The notes under the pieces were generated by a model. That model did not search any database. It had not been told where the DNA came from and worked only from the letters and a program-made list of their open reading frames with translations. Below are positions 18,636 to 27,167 of a stretch of DNA of 64,000 nt, in pieces (the first letter of the stretch is position 1; every line of letters starts with the position of its first letter). Both the position numbers and the translations under genes were made by a program. Source of the DNA: Mycolicibacillus koreensis (GTDB lineage Bacteria; Actinomycetota; Actinomycetes; Mycobacteriales; Mycobacteriaceae); contig NZ_NCXO01000012.1 in assembly GCF_002104795.1 (NCBI RefSeq), positions 24,615 to 88,614 on the forward strand, given 5' to 3'.

Positions 18636-20225
18636 ATGGGCGCCGCACCGTTCTCCTGGGAGCAGCCCTACCGTTGGCCGCGCACCCCGGTGCTGGCCGC
18701 CAACCTGGTGTGCACCTCCCAGCCGCTGGCCGCCCAGGCCGGGCTGGGGGTCCTGGCCGACGGCGGCACCGCGGTCGACGCCGCGATCGCCACCGCGATC
18801 GCGCTCACGGTGGTGGAGCCGACCATGAACGGGATCGGCTCGGACGCGTTCGCGATCGTCTACGACGGCACCCGGCTGCACGGGCTCAACGCCTCCGGCC
18901 GCTCACCGGCGGCCTGGACCCCGGAGTACTTCGGCGCCGCCGGGGTGCCCGCGCTCGGCTGGAACGCGGTGACGGTGCCCGGGGCGGTCTCCGGCTGGGT
19001 CGAATTGCACAACCGGTTCGGCGCACTGCCGTTCGAGCGGCTGTTCGCCTCGGCGATCACCTACGCCCGCAACGGTTTCCCGCTGTCCCCGCACGTGGCC
19101 GCGCAGTGGGCGTTCCAAGCTCCGCTGCTGGCCGGCCAGCCGGGGTTCGCCGAGACGTTCCTGCCCGGCGGGCGCCCGCCGGGTCCCGGCGAGCTGGTCC
19201 GGCTGCCCGATCACGCCGACACCCTGGAGCGGATCGCCGCCAGCGGCGGCGCCGCATTCTACCACGGTGAGCTCGCCGCCCGGATGACAGCACACGCGGC
19301 CGCCCACGGTGGCGCGCTGCGCGCCGCCGATCTGGCCGACCACCGCCCCGACTGGGTGGACCCGATCGCCGTCGACTACCGCGGCTACACCGTGCACGAA
19401 CTGCCGCCCAACGGGCAGGGCATCGTCGCGCTGGCAGCGCTGGGCATCCTGTCCCACTTCGACGTGGCGGCGCTGCCGGCCGATTCGGCCGACGCCACCC
19501 ACCTGCGGATCGAGGCGGTGAAACTGGCCTTCGCCGACGCCTACGCTCACCTCGGCGACGCCGATCAGTTGGCGCACCCCGTCGAGCGGCTGCTCGCCGC
19601 GGACTATCTGCGCGACCGCGCGGGCCTGATCGACCCGGCGCGGGCCCGCCCGATGTCGGCGGGCACCCCGTCGGGCAACACCGTGTACCTGACCGCCGCG
19701 GACGGCGCCGGGCGGATGGTCTCGCTGATCCAGTCGAACTACCTGCCCGGATTCGGCTCCGGGGTGGTGGTGCCGGGCACCGGGATCGCCCTGCACAGCC
19801 GCGGTGCGGGTTTCGTCACCACCGCGGGCCACCCCAACCGGGTCGGCCCGCGCAAACGCCCGTTCCACACGATCATCCCGGGTTTTGTGAGCAAGGACGG
19901 CGTCCCGGTCGCCAGTTTCGGGGTGATGGGCGGCGACATGCAGCCGCAGGGCCACGTCCAGCTGGTGAGCCGCATCGTCGACCACCGGCAGAACCCGCAG
20001 GCCGGCTGCGACGCGCCCCGGTTCCGGTGGTGCCGGGGACTGGACGTCGAAGTCGAGAACGGTTTGCCCGCGCAGACCCTCGATGAGTTACGCCGTCGCG
20101 GCCACCGGGTGACCGTCGTCGACGATCGTGAACCGTTCGGCGCCTGCCAGGCGATCTGGCGTCTCGACGACGGCTACCTGGGGGTCAGCGATCCCCGCCG
20201 CGACGGCCAGGCGGTCGGTTTCTGA
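18636..20225 (+). CDS. ggtA: gamma-glutamyltransferase-family protein
   Basis: A 529-residue N-terminal-nucleophile hydrolase that in the family transfers or hydrolyses gamma-glutamyl groups, or acylates related compounds. The large-subunit segment GGTAVDAAIATAIALTVVEP is at about residues 43-62. Autocleavage is expected before a Thr at GNTVYLTA (about residue 350), with small-subunit glycine loops near GVMGGDMQPQGH. There is no obvious signal peptide, unlike E. coli Ggt, so it is probably cytosolic or a family variant such as an acylase. ATG 18636 was chosen; the frame is open far upstream but those codons shadow the esterase. Rv0773c counterpart. Confidence 0.88.
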   Translation: MGAAPFSWEQPYRWPRTPVLAANLVCTSQPLAAQAGLGVLADGGTAVDAAIATAIALTVVEPTMNGIGSDAFAIVYDGTRLHGLNASGRSPAAWTPEYFGAAGVPALGWNAVTVPGAVSGWVELHNRFGALPFERLFASAITYARNGFPLSPHVAAQWAFQAPLLAGQPGFAETFLPGGRPPGPGELVRLPDHADTLERIAASGGAAFYHGELAARMTAHAAAHGGALRAADLADHRPDWVDPIAVDYRGYTVHELPPNGQGIVALAALGILSHFDVAALPADSADATHLRIEAVKLAFADAYAHLGDADQLAHPVERLLAADYLRDRAGLIDPARARPMSAGTPSGNTVYLTAADGAGRMVSLIQSNYLPGFGSGVVVPGTGIALHSRGAGFVTTAGHPNRVGPRKRPFHTIIPGFVSKDGVPVASFGVMGGDMQPQGHVQLVSRIVDHRQNPQAGCDAPRFRWCRGLDVEVENGLPAQTLDELRRRGHRVTVVDDREPFGACQAIWRLDDGYLGVSDPRRDGQAVGF

Positions 20226-20234
20226 GCTCCCGGC

Positions 20235-21503
20235 TCAGACCCGGATCTTGCCTTCGGCGGCGGCCAGCCCGATGTCGGTGCGGAAATGGCTGCCGGGCAG
20301 CCGAATCGAGTCCACGGTGGCGTAGGCGCGGGCGCGGGCGGCGATCAGATCCTCGCCGGTGCCCACCACCGACAGCACCCGGCCTCCGGCGGAGACCACC
20401 GCGCCGTCGGCGTCGCGCGCGGTGCCGGCGTGCAGCACGTTGTCCGCGTCGGCGCCGGTGATGACGTCACCGACTCGCGGGCGGCCCGGATAGTTCTCCG
20501 CGGCCACCACGACGGTGACCGCCGCGCCGTCGCGCCAGCGCAGCGGCGGCACCTGCGCCAACCCGCCGGTGGCGGCGGCGTGCAGCAGCTCACCGAGCGG
20601 GGAGTCCAGCAGCGCGAGCACCGCCTGGGTCTCCGGGTCGCCGAACCGGCAGTTGAACTCGACGACCGACGGGCCCTGCGGGGTGATCGCCAGGCCCGCG
20701 TAGAGCAGCCCGGAGAACGGGCAGCCGCGCGCGACCAGCTCGGTGGCGACCGGTTGAACGATCTCGGCGACGATCCGGTCGACCATGCCCGCCGGCAGCC
20801 ACGGCAGCGGGGCGTAGGCGCCCATGCCGCCGGTGTTGGGGCCGACATCGCCGTTGCCGACCCGCTTGAAATCCTGCGCCGGCAGCAGCGGCACCACGGT
20901 CTCGCCGTCGACGACGCAGAACAGCGAGACCTCCGGGCCGTCGAGGAAGGACTCCAGCAGCACCGGGTGCCCGTCGTCGAGCAGCCCGGCGGCGTGGGCG
21001 CGTGCGGCCGCCCGCTCGGCGGTCACCACCACCCCCTTGCCGGCGGCCAGCCCGTCGTCTTTGACCACCCAGGCGGGCTGACCGGCGCTGCGGCCGAACC
21101 GGTCGAGTGCGGCGTCGAGGTGCGCGGGGTTGTCGACGGTCTCGCTGGCCGCGGTCGGCACGCCGGCCGCGGTCATCACCTCCTTGGCGAACGCCTTGGA
21201 GCCTTCGATGCGCGCGGCCGCCGCGCTCGGGCCGAAACAGGCGATCCCGGCGGCGCGCACGGCGTCGGCGACACCGAGAACCAGCGGCACCTCCGGGCCG
21301 ATCACCACCAGGTCGGCGCCGATGCGCCGGGCCAGGTCGGCCACCGCCTGCCCCGAACCGGGGTCGACGTCGTAGGTCTCGGCGATCGCCGCGGTGCCGG
21401 CGTTGCCGGGCGCGATCGCCAGGGCGTCGATGTGGGGATCGCGCCGCAACGCCAGCAGCAGCGCATGTTCGCGGGCACCGGAGCCGAGGACGAGAACGCG
21501 CAC
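20235..21503 (-). CDS. purD: phosphoribosylamine-glycine ligase (GAR synthetase)
   Basis: A 422-residue ATP-grasp enzyme joining phosphoribosylamine and glycine, step 2 of purine synthesis. It begins [20 protein letters not shown], the usual N-domain. [19 protein letters not shown] is at about residue 95, the ATP-grasp core at 130-300 contains [14 protein letters not shown], and the conserved [14 protein letters not shown] is at about 225. GTG 21503 lies 6 nt after TAGGCT. It is divergent from the CYP125-like gene across a 128-bp region that carries an inverted repeat. Confidence 0.96.
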   Translation of the reverse strand: MRVLVLGSGAREHALLLALRRDPHIDALAIAPGNAGTAAIAETYDVDPGSGQAVADLARRIGADLVVIGPEVPLVLGVADAVRAAGIACFGPSAAAARIEGSKAFAKEVMTAAGVPTAASETVDNPAHLDAALDRFGRSAGQPAWVVKDDGLAAGKGVVVTAERAAARAHAAGLLDDGHPVLLESFLDGPEVSLFCVVDGETVVPLLPAQDFKRVGNGDVGPNTGGMGAYAPLPWLPAGMVDRIVAEIVQPVATELVARGCPFSGLLYAGLAITPQGPSVVEFNCRFGDPETQAVLALLDSPLGELLHAAATGGLAQVPPLRWRDGAAVTVVVAAENYPGRPRVGDVITGADADNVLHAGTARDADGAVVSAGGRVLSVVGTGEDLIAARARAYATVDSIRLPGSHFRTDIGLAAAEGKIRV

Positions 21504-21509
21504 GCGTGC

Positions 21510-21515
21510 AGCCTA
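21510..21515 (-). promoter_or_regulatory. -10 box (TAGGCT) for leaderless purD
   Basis: TAGGCT on the minus strand ends 6 nt before GTG 21503. No ribosome-binding site lies in the gap. The same arrangement precedes purC and purB. Confidence 0.5.
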
Positions 21516-21551
21516 GCGGCCGGGCCGGGTCGCACCCGCGCGGGAATCGGG

Positions 21552-21576
21552 CATACACTCCAGATCACAGTGTATG
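21552..21576. promoter_or_regulatory. candidate TetR operator CATACACT-N9-AGTGTATG
   Basis: A perfect 8-bp inverted repeat with a 9-nt spacer in the purD/CYP125-like intergenic region. TACACT at 21554-21559 inside it is a possible -10 for the rightward P450 gene, so a bound repressor would sit on the promoter. The TetR gene immediately downstream of the P450 is the likely partner. Inference from position and symmetry. Confidence 0.6.
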
Positions 21577-21631
21577 GTCAGCCGGAGCGTATCCGCCGGG
21601 GCGCAACCGGGTGTACCGAGAGGAGACCACC

Positions 21632-22873
21632 GTGACCGCGACTTTGGGGTCCTGTCCGTTCGGGCAGGGTTTCGACTTCACCGATCCCGACGTCCTGGAA
21701 CGGGGACTGCCCGTCGAGGAGTTCGCCCGGCTGCGCGCCACCGCCCCGGTGTGGTGGAACGAGCAGGCGCCCGGCGCCAGCATCTTCGACGACGGCGGCT
21801 ACTGGGTGGTCAGCAAGCACGCGGACATCAAGGCGATCTCGCGGGACTCCGACCTGTGGTCGGCCAACGCCAAGGGCGCGATCATGCGCCTGCCCGACGG
21901 GGTCACCGCCGACCAACTCGAGTTGACCAAGGCGCTGCTGATCAACCACGACCCGCCCGAGCACACCCGGCTGCGCAAGATCATCTCCAAACTGTTCACC
22001 CCGCGTGCGGTCGGCGCCCTGGAGGCCACGCTCGCCACCGCCGCCCGCGACATCGTCGCCGAGGCCGCCGCCAAAGGGTCGGGCAACTTCGTCGACGACA
22101 TCGCGATGAAACTGCCGCTGCTGGCCATCGCGGACCTGATCGGGGTGCCGGAGGCCGACCGGGAAAAGCTGTTCCACTGGACCAACCTGATCATGAACAC
22201 CGACGACCCGGATTTCGAGTGCGACCCGGCGGAGGCCAACGCCGAGTTGATGGGGTACGCCTACACGATGGCCGAACAGCGCCGCCGCTGCCCCGCCGAC
22301 GACATCGTGACCCGGCTGGTGCAGGCCGACGTCGACGGTGAGGCGCTCGGGGAGACCGAGTTCGCCTTCTTCGTGATCCTGCTGGCCGTCGCCGGCAACG
22401 AGACCACCCGCAACGCCATGACCCACGGCATCAACGCGTTCATCGAGCACCCCGAGCAGTGGGAGCTGTACAAGGCGCAGCGCCCGGAGAGCGCCGCCGA
22501 CGAGATCGTGCGGTGGTCCACCCCGGTGGTGTGCTTCCAGCGCACCGCCACCGCCGACACCCGACTCAACGGGGTGGACATCGCCCAGGGCCAGCGGGTG
22601 GGGCTGTTCTACGGCTCGGCCAACTTCGACGAGGACGTCTTCGACCGGCCGTTCGAGTTCGACGTCACCCGAAACCCGAACCCGCATCTGGGATTCGGCG
22701 GCCAGGGCACCCATTACTGCATCGGCGCGAACCTGGCCCGCATGGAGATCCGGCTGATCTTCGACGAGATCGCCACCCAGATGCCCGACATCACCAAACT
22801 CGGGGAGCCGCAACGGCTGCGCTCGGGATGGATCAACGGCATCAAGGATCTGCAGCTGTCCTACCGCGGCTGA
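21632..22873 (+). CDS. CYP125-family cytochrome P450 (steroid side-chain hydroxylase type)
   Basis: A 413-residue P450. From the N terminus (GFDFTDPDVLERGLPVEEFA) through the C terminus (RLRSGWINGIKDLQLSY) it resembles CYP125, the sterol C26/C27 monooxygenase of actinobacteria. The I-helix AVAGNETTRNAMTHG is at about 250, the ExxR helix DEIVRWSTPV at about 290, and the heme loop FGGQGTHYCIGANLAR at about 350. GTG 21632 follows AGGAG by 8 nt. CYP125 itself in M. tuberculosis (Rv3545c) lies elsewhere, so this is a paralogue inserted between purD and the Rv0771 homologue. It probably hydroxylates a sterol or branched-lipid side chain. A TetR gene follows. Confidence 0.85.
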   Translation: MTATLGSCPFGQGFDFTDPDVLERGLPVEEFARLRATAPVWWNEQAPGASIFDDGGYWVVSKHADIKAISRDSDLWSANAKGAIMRLPDGVTADQLELTKALLINHDPPEHTRLRKIISKLFTPRAVGALEATLATAARDIVAEAAAKGSGNFVDDIAMKLPLLAIADLIGVPEADREKLFHWTNLIMNTDDPDFECDPAEANAELMGYAYTMAEQRRRCPADDIVTRLVQADVDGEALGETEFAFFVILLAVAGNETTRNAMTHGINAFIEHPEQWELYKAQRPESAADEIVRWSTPVVCFQRTATADTRLNGVDIAQGQRVGLFYGSANFDEDVFDRPFEFDVTRNPNPHLGFGGQGTHYCIGANLARMEIRLIFDEIATQMPDITKLGEPQRLRSGWINGIKDLQLSYRG

Positions 22874-22892
22874 TCGCCGAAAGACGTCGACG

Positions 22893-23486
22893 GTGCGCAC
22901 CCATGGGTGGGGCGGGGACACCCCGGCCGACGACCAGGAGGCGATCGCGCGGATCCTGGCCGCCGCCGACGCGGTCATCGACGTGCGCGGTGCCGACATC
23001 TCCATCGCCGATGTGGCCCGGACCCTCGGGGTGACCCGGCAGACGGTCTACCGCTACTTCCCGAGCACCGAAGCGGTGCTGACCGCGGCCGGCACGCGCG
23101 CCGCCCACGACTTCCTCGACCGGCTCGCCGCCCACGTCGCCGGGCGCACCGATCCGGCCGACGCCGCCGTGGAGGCGGTGGCCACCGTGCTGGAGTGGCT
23201 GCCCGACGAGCCGCATGTGACCGCGCTGCTGGCCCGGGACCGCGGCAACGTCTTTATCGCGCGGATGACCTCCACGGAGGCACTCGGGCTGGCCGAGTCG
23301 GTGCTGCGCCGCTTCGACGTCGATTGGGCGGCACACGGATTCGGCGATGCCGACCTCGCCGAGTTGGCCGAGCACCTGCTGCGCACGATCGCGTCGTTCA
23401 TCATCGACCCCGGCCGGCCAGCCCGCCGGCCGGCGGCGCTGCGCGCCTACCTGCACCGGTGGGCGGCTGCGGCGCTGACCCGCTGA
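22893..23486 (+). CDS. TetR-family transcriptional regulator
   Basis: A 197-residue regulator with the helix-turn-helix DVARTLGVTRQTVYRYF at about residues 42-58 and an all-helical C-terminal ligand domain. GTG 22893 lies 20 bp after the CYP125-like stop, so both are likely on one message. The CATACACT inverted repeat before the P450 gene is the obvious candidate target, giving negative feedback with a sterol-like inducer. The C terminus converges on the CMD gene with 4 bp between stops. Confidence 0.85.
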   Translation: MRTHGWGGDTPADDQEAIARILAAADAVIDVRGADISIADVARTLGVTRQTVYRYFPSTEAVLTAAGTRAAHDFLDRLAAHVAGRTDPADAAVEAVATVLEWLPDEPHVTALLARDRGNVFIARMTSTEALGLAESVLRRFDVDWAAHGFGDADLAELAEHLLRTIASFIIDPGRPARRPAALRAYLHRWAAAALTR

Positions 23487-23490
23487 GCGG

Positions 23491-23862
23491 TTACGCGCCG
23501 CCGCCGGCGGCCTTGGCGCGCCGCGCGATGACCTTCTCGACCACGGTGTTGAACCCCGAGCCGAGGGGGAAGCCGATGTAGTGGGTGATGAACAACGCCA
23601 TCTCCCGCAGCTGCTCCTCGGTCATCTCCTCGTTGCCCAGCGCGGCGTTGATCTGAATGTCGGCCAGATCCGGCAGCCCGAGCGCGGCCACCACCGACAG
23701 GGTGATCAGCCGCTTGTCCCGCATCGACAGGCCCTCACGGGTCCAGATCTTGGCGAACAGATGATCGACGGTCAGCGCGAAGTAGTCCCCCGGCATGTCG
23801 GGCATCTCCCAGCCGTACACCTCGTTCATCTTGGCCAGGCCGGTGCGGCGCAGCTCATCCAT
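23491..23862 (-). CDS. carboxymuconolactone decarboxylase (CMD) family protein
   Basis: A 123-residue all-helical protein of the CMD/AhpD fold, for example LSMRDKRLITLSVVAALGL at residues 44-62 followed by two further helices. The Cys-x-x-Cys of AhpD peroxidases is absent, so it is more like the decarboxylase/isomerase branch; the substrate is unknown. It is the last gene of a leftward operon: aldehyde dehydrogenase, SDR, hydroxyacid dehydrogenase, CMD. It starts inside the previous gene (8-bp overlap). Rv0771 counterpart. Confidence 0.87.
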   Translation of the reverse strand: MDELRRTGLAKMNEVYGWEMPDMPGDYFALTVDHLFAKIWTREGLSMRDKRLITLSVVAALGLPDLADIQINAALGNEEMTEEQLREMALFITHYIGFPLGSGFNTVVEKVIARRAKAAGGGA

Positions 23863-24733
23863 CGTCGTTTCCTCGTTCGGTCGGTTCGGCCACGCCCAGC
23901 CCGATCGCCAGCCGCTGCAGTGCCACGTCGGCCAGCGGCAGGCTCACCCCGGTGCTCTTCCCGAGGGCCAGCGCCAGGCTCAGGTCCTTCTCCCCGAGCC
24001 CGCGGGTGTGGTTGAGCGGGCCGTAGAGCGGGTCGTCGGGATCCAGCGGGGCGACGGTGTCGCGGAACATGATCGCGCCGGGTCCGCCGGTGAGCGCATC
24101 GGTGTGGCGCACCACCCGCGCCAGCGCGGACAGCTTCAGCCCGGCCGACTCGGCCAGCGCCATCGCCTCGCACGCCGCGGCGAACGCGGTGAACGTCAAC
24201 ATGTTGCGCGCCAGCTTCATCCGGGTGCCCGCGCCGGGCTCGCCGGCGTGGATCACCAGCGACGCCCAGCGCGCGAAGACCGGTTTCACCTGTTCGTAGA
24301 CCGCCCGGTCCGCGCCGACCATGGTGGCCAGCTCGCCCTGCTGGGCCGCACCGGCCCCGCCGCTGACCGGGGCGTCGACGACCGCGATGCCGCGCGGGGC
24401 CAACTGGGCGGCCAGTTCCGCGGCGGTGCCGTCGGCGATCGTGGAGTGGATCGCGATCACCGTGCCCGGTGCGGCGCGCGACGCCAGGGTGTCGACGACC
24501 TCGCGCACCTGCGCGTCGTCGAGCACGGTGACGCTGATGATCTGGGCCGCCGCCACCTCGGCGACGCTGTCGGCCAACGTGGCCCCCGCCTCGGCCAGCG
24601 GCGTCATCGCGTCGGTGCGCACATCGAAGACCGTGAGCCCGCCCGGCCAGTCGACCAGCCGTGTGGCCATCGGGGCCCCCATGTTGCCCAGCCCGATGTA
24701 GCCGAGCCGGACGTCGGTGTCGGTGGCGGTCAT
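23855..24733 (-). CDS. 3-hydroxyisobutyrate dehydrogenase-family beta-hydroxyacid dehydrogenase
   Basis: A 292-residue NAD(P)-dependent dehydrogenase. The Rossmann motif LGYIGLGNMGAPMATRL is at residues 9-25. The substrate-binding DAPVSGGAGAAQQGELATM is at about 125, and the catalytic Lys lies in AGTRMKLARNML at about 180. The family oxidises short beta-hydroxy acids or reduces semialdehydes. ATG 24733 overlaps the SDR stop by 4 nt (ATGA). With the upstream aldehyde dehydrogenase and SDR it could handle alcohol/aldehyde/acid interconversion of one substrate. Rv0770 counterpart. Confidence 0.9.
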   Translation of the reverse strand: MTATDTDVRLGYIGLGNMGAPMATRLVDWPGGLTVFDVRTDAMTPLAEAGATLADSVAEVAAAQIISVTVLDDAQVREVVDTLASRAAPGTVIAIHSTIADGTAAELAAQLAPRGIAVVDAPVSGGAGAAQQGELATMVGADRAVYEQVKPVFARWASLVIHAGEPGAGTRMKLARNMLTFTAFAAACEAMALAESAGLKLSALARVVRHTDALTGGPGAIMFRDTVAPLDPDDPLYGPLNHTRGLGEKDLSLALALGKSTGVSLPLADVALQRLAIGLGVAEPTERGNDDG

Positions 24734-25494
24734 GAGCGGATGATCTGTCCGCCGTCGACGTTGAAGATCTGGCCGGTGATCCAGCGCGCCTCGTCGGAGA
24801 GCAGGAACACGAACATGCCGAGCAGATCCTCCGGTGTGCCCATCCGCGACAGCGGGATCGTTTTGACCAGCTCACCCTGCATCGCCTCGGGCACCACCGA
24901 GCGGTTGGCCTCGGTGTCGATCGGGCCGGGCGCGATCGCGTTGACCCGGATGTTCATCCACCCCAGCTCGCGGGAGAGTTGCTGGGTCAGCGAGTTGATC
25001 CCGGCTTTGGCCAGCCCGTAGAAGTTCGAGTACATCCACGCCGCCGTCGACGACTGGTTGATGATCGCCCCACCGCCGCGGGCCCGCATCGCGGTGTAGG
25101 CCGCCCGGGTGCACACCAGCGCCCCGTCGAGGTTCACGCTCAGGAACTTCTTGTAGTAGTCCCAGTCGACGGTGAGCAGCTGGTCGAGTTTCATCCCGCC
25201 GAAGATGGCGGCGTTGTTGACCAGGTAGTCCACCCCGTCGAACTCGCTGACGGTCGCCGCGACCATCGCGGCCGCCGACTCCGGGTCGGAGACGTCGACA
25301 CGCTGCGCCAACGCCCGCCCTCCGGCGGCGACGATCCCGGCGGCGACCTTCTCGGCGGCCTCGGCGTTGATGTCGGCGACGACCACCGCCGCCCCCCGGT
25401 CGGCCAGCGCCTCGGCGTAGGCCTGGCCGATCCCACCGCCGGAGCCGGTGACGATCGCGACCTTCGTGTCGAACCTGTTGTCGGCGTGCGCCAT
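24730..25494 (-). CDS. short-chain dehydrogenase/reductase
   Basis: A 254-residue classical SDR. Cofactor motif VTGSGGGIGQAYAEAL is at about residues 14-29, NNAAIFGG at about 92, and the catalytic Ser plus YGLAK (Tyr-x-x-x-Lys) at about 150-165. DGGQ near the C terminus follows the usual SDR end. Start ATG 25494 has GGAAGG 5-6 nt upstream. It lies between the aldehyde dehydrogenase and hydroxyacid dehydrogenase genes and is coupled to the latter. Rv0769 counterpart. The substrate is unknown; a lipid or sterol alcohol fits the P450-rich surroundings. Confidence 0.92.
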   Translation of the reverse strand: MAHADNRFDTKVAIVTGSGGGIGQAYAEALADRGAAVVVADINAEAAEKVAAGIVAAGGRALAQRVDVSDPESAAAMVAATVSEFDGVDYLVNNAAIFGGMKLDQLLTVDWDYYKKFLSVNLDGALVCTRAAYTAMRARGGGAIINQSSTAAWMYSNFYGLAKAGINSLTQQLSRELGWMNIRVNAIAPGPIDTEANRSVVPEAMQGELVKTIPLSRMGTPEDLLGMFVFLLSDEARWITGQIFNVDGGQIIRS

Positions 25495-25517
25495 GATGTC
25501 CTTCCTCGGTTTTTGTG

Positions 25518-26987
25518 CTAGCCCGCCGCCGTCGCGATGAGCTTGGTCTCCAGGTACTCCTCGAATCCGGCCACACCCATCTCGCGGCCCACCCCGGACT
25601 GTTTGTAGCCGCCGAACGGGGCGTCGGCGGAGTACCACACCCCGCCGTTGACGTTGACGGTGCCGACCCGCAGCCGGTCGGCCACCGCGGCGGCGCGCTG
25701 CGGGTCGCCGGAGTACACCGTGCCCGACAGCCCGTAGGGCGAGTCGTTGGCGATCGCGACCGCGTCGTCGTCGCCGTCGTGGGCGATGACGGTGAGCACC
25801 GGGCCGAAGATCTCCTCGCGCGCCACCCGGGCGGTGTTGTCCAGTCCGGCAACGACGGTCGGGTCGATGAAGAACCCGGTGTCGCGGTCGGCCGGCGCAC
25901 CGCCGCCGCAGGCGAACGATCCGCCCTCGGCGCGCGCCAGCTCCAGGTAGGACTGCACCCGGTCGCGCTGGCGCGCCGAGATCAGCGGGCCGCAGACGGT
26001 GCCCTTGGCGGTGGGGTCGCCGGCCTTCAGCGATCCCATCGTGCCCGCCGCCGCGGCGACCGCGTCGTCGTAGGACGACCGGGGCACCACCAGCCGGGTG
26101 GTGATCGCGCATCCCTGCCCAGCGTGCATCGACGCGGTGAACCCCGCCATCGCGCAGGCGCCGGCCAGGTCGGCGTCGTCGAGCACGATGAACGCCGACT
26201 TGCCGCCCAGCTCCAGGAAGACCTTCTTGATGCCGTCGGCGCCGTCGATCATCACCGAGCGGCCGGTCGCGGTCGATCCGGTGAACGAGATCATGTCCAC
26301 CCGTGGGTCTTTGGCCAGCAACGCCCCCACCGCATGGTCGCTGGCGGTGACGATGTTGACCACCCCCGGCGGGATGTCGGTGTGCTCGGCGATGAGCTCG
26401 CCGAGCACCGCCGCCGCCCACGGGGTATCCGGGGCGGGTTTGAGCACCACGGTGTTGCCGGCCGCCAGCGCCGGGCCGAGCTTCGCGAGGTTGATCTGGT
26501 GCGGGAAGTTCCACGGGGTGATCGCACCCACCACGCCGATCGCCTCGCGCGCCAGGGTGCGCCGGGTCGGGATGCCCTGCGGGGCGGCCTCGCCGAGGTC
26601 GGTGCGCCACGGGTAGCTCTCGGCGGTGTCGGCGGCGAAGCCGAGGTCCTCGATCGGGCCGGCCAGGTGCGCCCCGGCGGTGAGCATGACCGGGGCGCCG
26701 ACTTCGGCGACGGTGAGCTCGCGCAGCTCATCGAGGTGGGCGCGCATCGCCTCCCGCAACTGGCGTACACAGCGCACCCGCAGCGCGGTGTCGGTCGACC
26801 AGTCGGTGTGGTCGAACGCGTGGCGGGCCGCGCCGATCGCGCGCCCCATGTCCTCGGCGTCGGCGTCGGCGGCGGTGCCCAGGGTCTCCTCGGTGGCCGG
26901 GTTGATCGTCGCGAACGTCCCCGCGCCGCCGGCCACGAGCGTGCCGTCGATGAGCAGCTTGCTCTCCCGGTCGGCCAGTAGTGCCAT
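25518..26987 (-). CDS. aldA: NAD-dependent aldehyde dehydrogenase
   Basis: A 489-residue aldehyde dehydrogenase converting aldehydes to acids. Motifs are TPWNFPHQINLAKLGPAL (about 155), FTGSTATGR (about 240), the general base Glu in LELGGKSAF (about 263) and the nucleophile Cys in HAGQGCAITTR (about 297). Length from ATG 26987 equals recalled Rv0768; AGGGGAG lies 9 nt upstream, and the 36-codon open extension upstream is atypical. First gene of the four-gene leftward operon, with a TGGACA palindrome 22 bp before the start. Confidence 0.93.
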   Translation of the reverse strand: MALLADRESKLLIDGTLVAGGAGTFATINPATEETLGTAADADAEDMGRAIGAARHAFDHTDWSTDTALRVRCVRQLREAMRAHLDELRELTVAEVGAPVMLTAGAHLAGPIEDLGFAADTAESYPWRTDLGEAAPQGIPTRRTLAREAIGVVGAITPWNFPHQINLAKLGPALAAGNTVVLKPAPDTPWAAAVLGELIAEHTDIPPGVVNIVTASDHAVGALLAKDPRVDMISFTGSTATGRSVMIDGADGIKKVFLELGGKSAFIVLDDADLAGACAMAGFTASMHAGQGCAITTRLVVPRSSYDDAVAAAAGTMGSLKAGDPTAKGTVCGPLISARQRDRVQSYLELARAEGGSFACGGGAPADRDTGFFIDPTVVAGLDNTARVAREEIFGPVLTVIAHDGDDDAVAIANDSPYGLSGTVYSGDPQRAAAVADRLRVGTVNVNGGVWYSADAPFGGYKQSGVGREMGVAGFEEYLETKLIATAAG

Positions 26988-27008
26988 CTCCGCGTCACTC
27001 CCCTTCGC

Positions 27009-27022
27009 TGGACACTTGTCCA
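27009..27022. promoter_or_regulatory. operator palindrome TGGACA-CT-TGTCCA before aldA
   Basis: A perfect 6+6 palindrome with 2-nt spacer, 22 bp upstream of the aldA start codon. It has exactly the same arms and spacer length as the palindrome at the start codon of the divergent TetR gene 132 bp away. Likely bound by that TetR protein. Confidence 0.7.
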
Positions 27023-27148
27023 TTGCAATTCGATGAAACCCTAACGGGAAGCCGGGAGCCACCGCAAGCGCTCCACCGTTCTCATGCGAAACCACCTGGC
27101 GAAAAGCGCGTTTTCGGCGCAGCGTTGCCCTCCTCCGCCCTCATCGGA

Positions 27149-27167
27149 TACATTGGACAGGTGTCCA
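27149..27167 (+). promoter_or_regulatory. leaderless promoter and operator of the TetR/CYP123/CYP51 operon
   Basis: TACATT (27149-27154) is a TANNNT -10 followed 6 nt later by GTG 27161. The palindrome TGGACA-GG-TGTCCA (27154-27167) covers the transcription and translation start, so a bound dimer would block the operon's first promoter. It is the twin of the site at 27009-27022. Confidence 0.68.
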
